A stretch of DNA of 14,933 bases from NCBI GenBank assembly GCA_937880805.1, contig CALGRR010000047.1, positions 1 through 14,933 on the forward strand, read 5' to 3'. Made by a program: the position numbers and the translations under genes. The stretch comes from an uncultured Clostridia bacterium (GTDB lineage Bacteria > Bacillota > Clostridia > Oscillospirales > Acutalibacteraceae). The notes under the pieces are model-generated. The model was given only the letters and a program-made list of their open reading frames with translations, was not told the origin of the DNA and did no database searches. Each line of letters opens with the position of its first letter. Positions within the stretch are counted from its first letter, which is position 1. Positions 5,849-12,954 of this stretch are shown piece after piece.

Positions 5849-5877
5849 ACACTACAGTAGGATTATGTGTAATGTAT

Positions 5878-5901
5878 GAGAGTGGGGCGACCCGCTCTTT
5901 T
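5878..5901 (+). promoter_or_regulatory. rimP leader hairpin (GNRA loop, T-tract)
   Basis: AGAGTGGG (5879-5886) pairs with CCCGCTCT (5891-5898) around a GCGA tetraloop, with one G-U pair and four T in a row (5898-5901). Similar GAGUGGG hairpins precede rimP/ylxS in other Firmicutes as I remember them. It could be a weak terminator/attenuator or a processing signal in the leader. I cannot tell which from the sequence. Confidence 0.6.
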
Positions 5902-5949
5902 GTTTATGTAAAAAACATTATTCTTATTAAGAATAAAGGAGATTTGATT

Positions 5950-6426
5950 ATGGCAAAAGGAAAGGGCGGAAACACCGTTGCCGCCGTTTGGGAAATTGCA
6001 GAGCCTATCGCAAAAGAGCTCGGGCTCAGCATCTGGGATATTCGTTTTGTTAAAGAAGGTGCAGATTGGTTTCTGCGTATATTCATCGATAAAGACGGCG
6101 GTATATCAATCGAAGACTGCGAAAATATGAGCCGTGCAATCGATAAGCCTCTTGATGAAGCAGACCCCATTGAGCAGAGCTACTGCCTTGAGGTTTCCTC
6201 CCCCGGAGTTGAAAGAGACCTCACAAGAGATGCTCATTTTGAAGCTTGTCTCGGCGAAAAAATAAAGGTTAAGCTTATCAGAGCACTTGAAGGCAAGCGT
6301 GAGTTTTCGGGCATTCTTGAAAGCTCCGACGGCAAGCAGTTCACCCTTCGCCTTGAAGACGGCAGTGCAATGTGCATTGACCGCAAGGAAACAAGCTATG
6401 TTAAGCTTGATGATTTCAGTTTTTAA
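5950..6426 (+). CDS. rimP: Ribosome maturation factor RimP
   Basis: RimP assists 30S subunit assembly. The 158-residue protein has the two-domain form, an N-terminal alpha/beta domain (about 1-85, with GLSIWDIRFVKEGADWFLRIFIDKDGG) and a C-terminal SH3-like barrel (about 86-158). It carries the family signature YCLEVSSPGVERDL (about 77-90). The start chosen is ATG 5950, with AAGGAG at 5936-5941. The open frame extends upstream to 5839, but that part is the leader with its hairpin and has no ribosome site. A small AT-rich hairpin (TTATTCTT/AAGAATAA, 5918-5936) abuts the ribosome site and could modulate access. First gene of the operon; nusA follows after 48 nt. Confidence 0.95.
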   Translation: MAKGKGGNTVAAVWEIAEPIAKELGLSIWDIRFVKEGADWFLRIFIDKDGGISIEDCENMSRAIDKPLDEADPIEQSYCLEVSSPGVERDLTRDAHFEACLGEKIKVKLIRALEGKREFSGILESSDGKQFTLRLEDGSAMCIDRKETSYVKLDDFSF

Positions 6427-6474
6427 TTTTGGTTTATAATTATATTCTATATACAGAAAGGTCTGGTCAGAAAA

Positions 6475-7542
6475 ATGAACAATGCAGAGTTTTTTGAAGC
6501 CGTAAAGCTTCTCGGAAAAGAAAAAGGTATTTCAGAAGAGCTGCTTTTTGAAGGAATTCAGAGAGCAATCGTAACAGCAGTTAAAAGAGATTATAATAAC
6601 AAAGACATCGTTTTCTGTGAAATCGACCCCGCAGAAAAGGATATGAGAGTTTTTGTTCGCAAAAACGTTGTTTCGGAAATTGTTGACCCCGATGAGGATT
6701 TGCTCCCCGAGCAGGCACAGCGTTTCAAGAAGAACGCTCTTCCCGGCGATATTATTGAGATTGAGCTTGAAACAAAGGAAGTAAGCCGTATTGCCGCAGA
6801 AAAAGGAAAGCACATTCTCCGCCAGGCAATCAGAGAAGCCGAGCACGGTCAGATGAGAGAAGAATTCCACAATAAGAATCAGGAAATTGTTACCGCCAAG
6901 GTTTCAAAGATTGACCCCCAGACTCTTGATGCAATCGTTGAAATCGGCAAGATTACCGGCAAGCTTCTGCGTTCAGAGCAGCTTCCCACGGATAATCTCA
7001 CAGAAGGCGACCTTGTTAAGGTTTATATCGCAGATGTCAAGGATGCCGTTAAGGGACCCAGAGCAACAATTTCAAGAACACATCCCGGTCTTGTAAGACG
7101 CTTGCTTGAAAGCGAAGTTCCCGAAATCTTCGACGGCACGGTTGAAATCAAATCCGTATCCCGTGAAGCAGGCTCCAGAAGCAAGATTGCCGTTTACAGT
7201 GCAGACGAAAACGTTGACCCCGTTGGTGCTTGCATCGGTCAGCGCGGTGCAAGAGTCAACAAGATTGTTGACCAGCTCGGCGGCGAAAAGCTCGATGTTG
7301 TCCGCTACAGCGAAAACCCCGCCGAATTTGTTGCAGCATCCCTTGCTCCCGCAGATGTTATTTCGGTAACGGTAATCAGCGAGGAAGAAAAGACCTGCAA
7401 GGTTGTTGTTCCCAACAGCCAGCTTTCACTTGCTATCGGCAACAAGGGTCAGAATGCCCGCCTTGCCGCAAAGCTCACGGGCTGGAAAATTGATATTAAT
7501 CCCGAAAACGAAGAGCCTGTTATCAATTTTGATGTAGAATAA
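6475..7542 (+). CDS. nusA: Transcription termination/antitermination factor NusA
   Basis: NusA binds RNA polymerase and nascent RNA, and modulates pausing, intrinsic termination and antitermination. The 355 residues comprise the N-terminal RNAP-binding domain (1-~130), an S1 domain (about 138-205), KH1 with IGQRGARV (about 250) and KH2 with AIGNKGQNARLAAKLTGW (about 320-340). As is usual in Firmicutes, there are no C-terminal acidic repeats. The ribosome site (GAAAGG, about 6456-6461) is spaced ~13 nt from ATG 6475, longer than optimal. The gene is in the standard position between rimP and ylxR. Because NusA affects termination, its level could feed back on attenuators such as the one proposed for aroF (inference). 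Confidence 0.97.
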   Translation: MNNAEFFEAVKLLGKEKGISEELLFEGIQRAIVTAVKRDYNNKDIVFCEIDPAEKDMRVFVRKNVVSEIVDPDEDLLPEQAQRFKKNALPGDIIEIELETKEVSRIAAEKGKHILRQAIREAEHGQMREEFHNKNQEIVTAKVSKIDPQTLDAIVEIGKITGKLLRSEQLPTDNLTEGDLVKVYIADVKDAVKGPRATISRTHPGLVRRLLESEVPEIFDGTVEIKSVSREAGSRSKIAVYSADENVDPVGACIGQRGARVNKIVDQLGGEKLDVVRYSENPAEFVAASLAPADVISVTVISEEEKTCKVVVPNSQLSLAIGNKGQNARLAAKLTGWKIDINPENEEPVINFDVE

Positions 7543-7573
7543 TTTTTAAAACTATACTTAAGGAGTTGAACCA

Positions 7574-7843
7574 ATGCCTACCCGCCGTATTCCGATGAGA
7601 AAATGCACGGGCTGCAACGAAATGAAGCCCAAGAAAGAGCTTGTAAGAGTTGTGAGAAGCCCCGAAGGCGAAGTTTCGCTGGATTTAACGGGCAAAAAGC
7701 CCGGCAGAGGAGCGTATGTCTGCCGCAGCCTTGAATGCCTTAAAAAAGCAAGAAAAGCAAAAAGATTTGAAAATGCATTCTCATGCGTTATACCCGACGG
7801 AGTTTACGATAAAATGGAGGAAGAGCTGAAAAATGACGGATAA
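7574..7843 (+). CDS. ylxR: RNA-binding protein YlxR (RnpM family, DUF448)
   Basis: This small basic protein of 89 residues carries the YlxR signatures MRKCTGCN (8-15), VRVVRSPEG and GRGAYVCR. The family has been described as an RNase P modulator (RnpM) in Bacillus subtilis and as a nucleic-acid-binding protein. AAGGAG (7559-7564) precedes the ATG with 9 nt. The gene end overlaps the ylxQ start by 11 nt, which implies translational coupling. Position and size are typical for the nusA-infB operon. Confidence 0.93.
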   Translation: MPTRRIPMRKCTGCNEMKPKKELVRVVRSPEGEVSLDLTGKKPGRGAYVCRSLECLKKARKAKRFENAFSCVIPDGVYDKMEEELKNDG

Positions 7844-8159
7844 TCCTAAATTGCTCTCTCTTCTCGGTATGTGCCGAAGGGCAGGTAAGCTCAGCTGCGG
7901 TCACGATGCAGCGGTGGGTTCGCTCAGAAGCAAAAGTGCAAAGCTCTGCCTTCTCAGCAGCGATTCTTCCGAAAGACTGAGAAATGAGATGGAGCGTGAA
8001 GCAAGCTATGACGGAAGAGATATTCCGGTCAGAATTTTATTTTCCGCAATGGATGAAATAGGTCACGCCACGGGGCTTAAATCCGCCGTGGTAACAGTCA
8101 ACGACGAAGGCTTTGCAAAAACAATGCTTGGGCTTCTGAATACAGGGGAGGTTAATTAA
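7833..8159 (+). CDS. ylxQ: YlxQ, L7Ae/L30e-family ribosomal-like RNA-binding protein
   Basis: This 108-residue protein of the L7Ae/L30e fold starts with the characteristic LLSLLGMCRRAGKLSCGHDA and contains CLLSSDSSER, where the family usually shows an Asp/Ala-rich strand end. It probably binds K-turn-like RNA, although the physiological target in bacteria is not settled. It overlaps ylxR by 11 nt (GGAGG inside ylxR serves as ribosome site), and its stop overlaps the infB start by 1 nt (TAATG). All three genes are therefore coupled. Confidence 0.9.
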   Translation: MTDNPKLLSLLGMCRRAGKLSCGHDAAVGSLRSKSAKLCLLSSDSSERLRNEMEREASYDGRDIPVRILFSAMDEIGHATGLKSAVVTVNDEGFAKTMLGLLNTGEVN

Positions 8160-10678
8160 TGATAAATAAATACAGAGTACACGAAGTTGCCAAAGACTTC
8201 GATATAAAGAGCAATCTTGTTCTTGATTTGTTGGGCGAATACTTTGAGGGTCAGAAAAAAAGTATGACCGCACTTGAAGCAGATGAGCTTGATGTTATAT
8301 TTGAAAAATTCACAAAGGACCACGAGGTTGAAGACCTTAACGAATATTTCAATCTTGTGAAGCCCGAAGCCAAAGAAAAGGCAGAAACACCTGCCGCAGA
8401 AGAAAAGGCACCCGAAGCAGAGGCACCCAAGGCTGCTCCCGCTGCCGAAGAAAAGAAGGAAGAGCCCAAGGCTGAAAAGAAGCCCGAAAAGAAGCCCGAG
8501 GCAAAGAAAGAAGCAGAAAGCAAGCCTCCCTTCAAGAAGGAAGAAAAGGCTCAGAAGCCTGCTCCCGAAAAGAGCAACGTTAAGCCCGGCAACAGCAAGC
8601 TGCCTCCTATGCCCGCAAAGCAGCCTGCACAGCAGACTAACGAAAAGAAAAAAGAAAAGGATAACAAGCCTCTTCAGTCAAGAACAAAGGGCGAAATGCG
8701 TACCATTGACACAAGAGCAGGCAATGTTGACCTTGAAAAGTATAACGAGAGATATGAAAATATCGCTCCCACAAATAAAACAAAGCAGCACGAAAATTCA
8801 ACCCAGAAGCAGAAAATCAAGCAGAAGAGCCAGCAATACAGAAAGCAGGGCGGAATGCGTACCTCTAAGCGTGAAACCGAAGCCGAAAGACTCAAGAGAA
8901 TCGCTGCCGAGAGAGCAAAGAAGCCTCAGATGCTCCTGAAGCTTCCCGAGGAAATCACCGTTGGTGAGCTTGCCGCAATGCTTAAAATGACTGCCGCAGA
9001 GGTTATCAAAAAGCTCTTTACCCTCGGTCAGATGGCAACCGTAAACGAAGTTCTTGATTACGACACCGCCGCCATCGTTGCCGAAGAGCTCGGTGCAAAG
9101 GTTGAAAAAGAAGTTGTTATCACCATTGAAGACAGAATCATTGATGACCATATCGATGACGAAAAAGACCTTGTAACAAGAGACCCCGTTGTTGTTGTTA
9201 TGGGTCACGTTGACCACGGTAAAACTTCACTCCTTGACGCTATCAGAAACACTCACGTTACCAACACCGAGGCGGGCGGTATCACCCAGCATATCGGTGC
9301 TTACAGAGTTGACCTTAACGGTCAGAAGATTACATTCCTTGACACTCCCGGCCACGCAGCTTTCACATCGATGCGTTTGAGAGGTGCAATGGCAACGGAT
9401 ATTGCTATCCTTGTTGTTGCGGCTGACGACGGCATTATGCCCCAGACCATTGAAGCTATCAACCACGCAAAGGCTGCAGGCGTTCAGATAATAGTTGCCA
9501 TCAACAAGATGGATAAACCCACCGCTAACCCCGACAGAATTCTTCAGCAGCTCACAGAGCACGAGCTCGTTCCCGAAGAATGGGGCGGCGACACAATCTG
9601 CGTGCCCGTTTCGGCTCACACCAGAATGGGTATCGACAGCCTTCTTGAATCCGTTCTTCTTGTTGCAGAGGTTCAGGAGCTCAAAGCTAACCCCAACCGT
9701 TCCGCAAAGGGTGTTGTTATTGAAGCAAGACTTGATAAGGGCAGAGGCCCCGTTTCAACTCTTCTTGTTCAGAACGGTACTCTTCATTCGGGCGATATTA
9801 TCGTTGCAGGCACAGCGGTTGGCCGTGTAAGAGTTATGGTTGATGATAAGGGCAGAAAGGTTAATGAGGCTGGCCCCTCAGTTCCCGTTGAAATTATGGG
9901 TCTTGCAGAAGTTCCCCAGGCAGGCGACGGCTTTGACGCAGTTAACGATGAGCGTCTTGCAAGAGAGCTTGTTGAGCAGAGAAAGAACAAGGCAAAGGAA
10001 GAGCAGTTCAAGGAATTCCAGAAGGTTACTCTTGATAATCTCTTTGCATCAATCAAGGAAGGCGAGCTCAAAGACCTTAATGTTATCATCAAGGCTGACG
10101 TTCAGGGCTCGGCAGAAGCAGTTAAGCAGAGCCTTGCAAAACTTTCAAATGAAGAAGTTCGTGTTAAGGTTATCCACAGCGGCGTTGGTGCTATCAGCGA
10201 AAGCGACGTTATGCTTGCAAACGCATCAAACGCAATTATCGTTGGCTTCAACGTAAGACCCGATAACGTTGCTTCAGAAAACGCAGAGCGTGACGGCGTT
10301 GAAATCAGAACCTACAGAGTTATCTATGACTGCATTGAAGAAATTCAGGCAGCTATCAAGGGTATGCTTGCACCGAAGTTCAGAGATGTTGACATCGGTA
10401 AGGCAGAGGTTCGTCAGGTTGTTAAGATTTCTTCAGTCGGCAACATCGCAGGCTGCCACGTTATAAACGGCAAGGTATTGAGAAATGCTAAAGTAAGAGT
10501 TGTTCGTGACGGTATCGTTGTTGCAGAAGACGAAATGGCTTCACTCAAACGTTTCAAGGATGACGTTAAGGAAGTTGCATCGGGCTACGATTGCGGTATC
10601 GGTCTTAACAAATTCAATGATATTAAGGAAGGCGACATCTTTGAATTCTTCATTACCGAGGAATACAGAGAAGACTGA
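8159..10678 (+). CDS. infB: Translation initiation factor IF-2
   Basis: IF-2 is a GTPase that places initiator fMet-tRNA on the 30S subunit. The 839 residues comprise an N-terminal IF2N module (1-~50), a low-complexity Ala/Glu/Lys/Pro linker (about 70-255), a second IF2N helical domain (KLPEEITVGELAAMLKM, 261-277) and the G domain. The G domain has GHVDHGKT (349-356), DTPGH (395-399), NKMD (449-452) and SAH later. Domains II, III and C2 follow, ending near FEFFITEEYRED. The linker is biased but encoded without frame disruption. GGGGAGG (8145-8151) is the ribosome site for ATG 8159. rbfA follows after 14 nt. Confidence 0.98.
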   Translation: MINKYRVHEVAKDFDIKSNLVLDLLGEYFEGQKKSMTALEADELDVIFEKFTKDHEVEDLNEYFNLVKPEAKEKAETPAAEEKAPEAEAPKAAPAAEEKKEEPKAEKKPEKKPEAKKEAESKPPFKKEEKAQKPAPEKSNVKPGNSKLPPMPAKQPAQQTNEKKKEKDNKPLQSRTKGEMRTIDTRAGNVDLEKYNERYENIAPTNKTKQHENSTQKQKIKQKSQQYRKQGGMRTSKRETEAERLKRIAAERAKKPQMLLKLPEEITVGELAAMLKMTAAEVIKKLFTLGQMATVNEVLDYDTAAIVAEELGAKVEKEVVITIEDRIIDDHIDDEKDLVTRDPVVVVMGHVDHGKTSLLDAIRNTHVTNTEAGGITQHIGAYRVDLNGQKITFLDTPGHAAFTSMRLRGAMATDIAILVVAADDGIMPQTIEAINHAKAAGVQIIVAINKMDKPTANPDRILQQLTEHELVPEEWGGDTICVPVSAHTRMGIDSLLESVLLVAEVQELKANPNRSAKGVVIEARLDKGRGPVSTLLVQNGTLHSGDIIVAGTAVGRVRVMVDDKGRKVNEAGPSVPVEIMGLAEVPQAGDGFDAVNDERLARELVEQRKNKAKEEQFKEFQKVTLDNLFASIKEGELKDLNVIIKADVQGSAEAVKQSLAKLSNEEVRVKVIHSGVGAISESDVMLANASNAIIVGFNVRPDNVASENAERDGVEIRTYRVIYDCIEEIQAAIKGMLAPKFRDVDIGKAEVRQVVKISSVGNIAGCHVINGKVLRNAKVRVVRDGIVVAEDEMASLKRFKDDVKEVASGYDCGIGLNKFNDIKEGDIFEFFITEEYRED

Positions 10679-10692
10679 TGAGGTGATTTACC

Positions 10693-11034
10693 GTGGCAGG
10701 ATACAGAATAGACAGAGTATCGGAAGACATCAGAAGAGAAATCGCATCCATTATGCGTGAACTTAAGGACCCGAGAATTCAGGGTATGCTCACGGTTGTT
10801 AATGTTGAGGTAAGCTCCGACGCCTCCTTTGCAAAGGTTTATGTGAGTGCAATGGAAGGCATTGAAACCGCAAAGCTTGCGGTTAAGGGGCTCACAAGTG
10901 CAACGGGATATATCCGCCGTGAGGTTGGCAAACGCCTTCACCTGAGAAAAACTCCCGAGCTTAAGTTTGTTGCCGATGATTCTATTGAAAAAGGTATGAG
11001 CATAACAAAAATGCTTGGTGACATTACCGAATAA
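10693..11034 (+). CDS. rbfA: 30S ribosome-binding factor RbfA
   Basis: RbfA is a late 30S maturation and cold-adaptation factor that binds near the 16S rRNA 5' helix. The 113-residue KH-fold protein shows the family pattern RIDRVSEDIRREIASIM (5-21), LKDPRI, LTVVNVEVSSDASFAKVYVS and GYIRREVGKRLHLRKTPELKF. The start is GTG at 10693, supported by GAGGTG (10680-10685) with 7 nt spacing and by the family N-terminus. nrnA starts 12 nt after its stop. Confidence 0.96.
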   Translation: MAGYRIDRVSEDIRREIASIMRELKDPRIQGMLTVVNVEVSSDASFAKVYVSAMEGIETAKLAVKGLTSATGYIRREVGKRLHLRKTPELKFVADDSIEKGMSITKMLGDITE

Positions 11035-11046
11035 GGGGTTAATTGA

Positions 11047-12012
11047 ATGAGAATCGACCTTTTGGAAACAGCAAAAATCTTAAAAGAGAATAATAAAATC
11101 CTTCTTTTGTGTCACGCTCACCCCGACGGCGATACCCTCGGCAGTGCAACCGCACTTGCGGCGGCGTTGCAGGCAATGGGCAAATCCGTTCAGGTTAAAT
11201 GCGGCGACCCAATTCCGAAGGATTTCGGCTTTATGTTTGAGGGAATTGCAAACGAAGAATTTGAGCCGGAGCTGATTGCGGCTATCGATATTGCGGATAC
11301 AAAGCTCCTCGGTAAAGAATTCGAGGGCATCTACAGCTCAAAAATCAACCTTTGCATCGACCATCACAGCTCCAACATTATGTATGCCGATAAGGTCTGG
11401 CTTGAAGCAGACTCCGCTTCAACCGCAGAGATGATTTATCTGCTGCTCGAAACCCTTGAAGCAGAAATCACCCCTCAGATTGCTTCGTGCCTTTTCACGG
11501 GCGTTTCAACCGACACGGGCTGTTTCCGTTTTTCCAACACAACCGTAAGAACCTTTGAGATTGCTTCAAAGCTCGCCTCTTTCGGTGCCGATACTTACAA
11601 TATAATTCAGGTTTTCTTTGAAACCAAAACCAAAACCTATGCTGCACTTGAAAGGCTTGCTCTTGACAGCCTGAGAATGTATTGCTCCGATAAATGTGCG
11701 GTAATCTGCGTAACGCAGGATATGTATAAAAAAAGCGGCTCAGACGAAAGCGAGGTTGACCGCCTTTCCAACCTGCCAAGGCAGATTGAGGGCGTGCTCG
11801 TTGGCGTAACAATGCGTGAGCTCAAAGACGGAAACTTCAAGGCTTCGGTCAGAACTCACGGAGATATAGACGCTTCCGCCATCTGCAAAAGACTCGGCGG
11901 CGGCGGACATATGGGTGCCGCAGGCTGCACTCTCGGCGGAACAAAGCAGCAGGCAGTCAATGCTCTTCTCAAAGAAATCCAGGCAGAAATCGATTCGTAT
12001 ACAATAAATTAA
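11047..12012 (+). CDS. nrnA: DHH/DHHA1 phosphoesterase, NrnA-type oligoribonuclease/pAp phosphatase
   Basis: NrnA-type enzymes degrade nano-RNA (2-5 nt) from the 5' end and dephosphorylate pAp. The 321 residues contain motif I HAHPDGDTLGS (H23, H25, D27, D29), a DIAD region (about 75-78), the DHH motif (IDHHSS, about 110), STDTG (about 156) and the C-terminal DHHA1 motif GGGGHMGAAG near residue 290. These manganese-binding residues are all intact. The gene is the last of the rimP operon here and is followed by a strong terminator. In many Firmicutes truB and ribF follow nrnA; they are absent, so the operon ends early or has been rearranged at the repeat cluster just downstream. Confidence 0.92.
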   Translation: MRIDLLETAKILKENNKILLLCHAHPDGDTLGSATALAAALQAMGKSVQVKCGDPIPKDFGFMFEGIANEEFEPELIAAIDIADTKLLGKEFEGIYSSKINLCIDHHSSNIMYADKVWLEADSASTAEMIYLLLETLEAEITPQIASCLFTGVSTDTGCFRFSNTTVRTFEIASKLASFGADTYNIIQVFFETKTKTYAALERLALDSLRMYCSDKCAVICVTQDMYKKSGSDESEVDRLSNLPRQIEGVLVGVTMRELKDGNFKASVRTHGDIDASAICKRLGGGGHMGAAGCTLGGTKQQAVNALLKEIQAEIDSYTIN

Positions 12013-12013
12013 G

Positions 12014-12039
12014 AAAAGCACCCTCACGGGTGCTTTTTT
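12014..12039 (+). terminator. Intrinsic terminator of the rimP-nrnA operon
   Basis: AAAAGCACCC and GGGTGCTTTT form a perfect 10-bp stem around TCAC, followed by further T. It lies 2 nt after the nrnA stop. Confidence 0.92.
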
Positions 12040-12063
12040 AATGCGTAATTATTGAGTTTAAAA

Positions 12064-12118
12064 TGAAACACTTCGTATGAAAATATTTCATAATGAAGTA
12101 TAAATATGAAATGTTTCA
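12064..12118. repeat. Degenerate hairpin array, copy C
   Basis: ATGAAA/TTTCAT heptamer-like words alternate with partly paired segments, for example TGAAACA (12064-12070) facing TGTTTCA (12112-12118), and CTTCGTATGAAA facing TTCATAATGAAG with one mismatch. On the minus strand the separators resemble the ATTTCAT of copy A. It runs straight into TTCGTAGGGGCG, as copy A does. It looks like a decayed relative of the arrays at 1361 and 4215. Confidence 0.5.
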
Positions 12119-12120
12119 CA

Positions 12121-12192
12121 TTCGTAGGGGCGAACTGTGTTCGCCCGTTAAAAACGCAGGTAAATCCCGGGCGTTCAAAGAACGCCCCTACG
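12121..12192. repeat. MITE-like palindromic element with 10-bp terminal inverted repeats
   Basis: CGTAGGGGCG (12123-12132) and CGCCCCTACG (12183-12192) are exact inverted repeats 70 bp apart end to end. Inside are two perfect 8-bp hairpins, GGGCGAAC-TGT-GTTCGCCC (12128-12146) and GGGCGTTC-AAA-GAACGCCC (12169-12187). There is no coding capacity. The left end shares TTCGTAGGGGCG with the aroF-leader module at 1332-1355. Confidence 0.8.
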
Positions 12193-12286
12193 TTATTTTG
12201 CATTTCAGACTGTGTAGGGAACGCTGTCCTCAGCGTTCCGTTATTTTGATTTTCGGCAGTGCGTAGAGAACGATCTCTGTGCCTAC
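12191..12286. repeat. Imperfect 48-bp tandem repeat (two units)
   Basis: Two diverged units begin at 12191 and 12239 with CGTTATTTTG, followed by (C)ATTTTC-like sequence and GTAG(G/A)GAACG. Unit 1 carries a 9-bp hairpin, GGAACGCTG-TCCT-CAGCGTTCC (12218-12239). The GTAGGG word ties these units to the neighbouring GTAGGGGC element, so this block is a decayed cluster of one repeat family. Confidence 0.65.
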
Positions 12287-12339
12287 ACTATTGCATCTTC
12301 TTCAAGGGAAGCAAAGCACCGTAAACAAAAACGAAGCAA

Positions 12340-12501
12340 TTATAGTTCGGTTGTTTCAAAATCAGAAGTCAGTGAGGAAAAAGAATCTTGTAAATCATCA
12401 GTGGCCATCCCGCTATCGTACACAGTACAGGCCCCAGAGTGTAACCCAATAGCAGATACAATTCCTGAATTATCTCCAACATTTTCAATCTTTCCTATCA
12501 T
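12340..12501 (-). CDS. Alternative overlapping ORF, 53 aa, function unknown
   Basis: This frame reads MIGKIENVGDNSGIVSAIG at its start and then an acidic, Ser/Thr-rich stretch ending FETTEL. The opening resembles the 'I-x-N-x-GDNSGIV' phrase that I associate with small proteins of unknown role, but this is a weak memory-based match. No clear ribosome site precedes the ATG at 12501. It overlaps the 37-aa ORF in another frame, and at most one of the two is likely real. Its length and unbiased composition do not rule out chance. Confidence 0.25.
   Translation of the reverse strand: MIGKIENVGDNSGIVSAIGLHSGACTVYDSGMATDDLQDSFSSLTSDFETTEL
12369..12482 (-). CDS. Putative 37-aa hydrophobic small protein
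   Basis: The ORF encodes 37 residues, starting MLEIIQELYLLLGYTLG and ending in YKILFPH, and would form one membrane-spanning helix. A modest AGGA (12493-12496) lies 10 nt before the ATG. It follows the 39-aa ORF on the same strand at the end of a cluster of small membrane proteins, which is the main support. It overlaps a second open frame (12340-12501) that encodes a different peptide, so which of them is translated is uncertain. Confidence 0.35.
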   Translation of the reverse strand: MLEIIQELYLLLGYTLGPVLCTIAGWPLMIYKILFPH

Positions 12502-12543
12502 AATAATCAAGTATGTTCGGCTTTGTCATTTCTTGTTAAATTA

Positions 12544-12663
12544 TTAAAAAATCATTTCCAATGCGCCTCGTGCCGCAGCTGTCAATATATAAATTATCAT
12601 ATTTAAGGATTGAACCCAAATTTCAAAATGAAGCATTACCTCCGAGATCATATCTGCAAACAT
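12544..12663 (-). CDS. Putative 39-aa small hydrophobic protein
   Basis: The 39-residue peptide starts MFADMISEVMLHFEIWVQ and has a hydrophobic second half (NMIIYILTAAARG) that could cross or lie along the membrane. The ATG at 12663 has a strong G-rich ribosome site (AAAGGGGG, 12672-12679) 8 nt upstream, of the same type as that of the pseudokinase-sortase gene. It starts 24 nt after the stop of the 3-TM protein gene, consistent with one transcript. It is double-stopped (TAATAA). I recognise no family. Confidence 0.5.
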   Translation of the reverse strand: MFADMISEVMLHFEIWVQSLNMIIYILTAAARGALEMIF

Positions 12664-12687
12664 TGTTTAATCCCCCTTTCCTGTTTT

Positions 12688-12954
12688 TTAAAAAGCAGCA
12701 ACCATCGCACCCGCTATATAACAAACAATAATAAACCAAAAACCTACTTTGGCAAATACTCTGTTTCTTTCAGAAATGTTTTTATCCTTACTTAACAAAA
12801 AGAATAAAATCTGAATCGGTAACAAAAATAAGAAAAGACCTGCCGCGTTTTCAACAAACGAATCGGCTTTTACATTTATCTTGTTGAGTGCTGATATAAT
12901 TATAATTTCCGCAAAAACAACAGTCAGCAGTATTATATATCGCTTTTTTCTCAT
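12688..12954 (-). CDS. Small integral membrane protein (3 predicted TM), unknown function
   Basis: The 88-residue protein has three hydrophobic segments (about 6-24, 39-56 and 69-88) separated by short polar loops, one of them KDKNISERNR. The start chosen is ATG 12954, which overlaps the upstream stop as ATGA, a classical coupling arrangement. A TTG at 12960 is possible but less likely. No residues suggest enzymatic activity. Base composition is visibly more AT-rich than in the housekeeping operon. The tight overlap with the DUF2812-like gene suggests the two products act together in the membrane. Confidence 0.65.
   Translation of the reverse strand: MRKKRYIILLTVVFAEIIIISALNKINVKADSFVENAAGLFLFLLPIQILFFLLSKDKNISERNRVFAKVGFWFIIVCYIAGAMVAAF

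Noticed and set aside
5839..5949. N-terminal extension of rimP
   Set aside because: The extension would translate the promoter start region and leader hairpin; ATG 5950 has AAGGAG and matches RimP length.
8798..9217. Long antisense ORFs over infB (also 9227-9619 and 9784-10092)
   Set aside because: They are shadows of the strongly biased infB codon usage, without ribosome sites or recognisable domains.
12610..12795. 61-codon plus-strand ORF
   Set aside because: It is antisense to the end of the 3-TM gene and the 39-aa ORF, both better supported by overlaps and ribosome sites.
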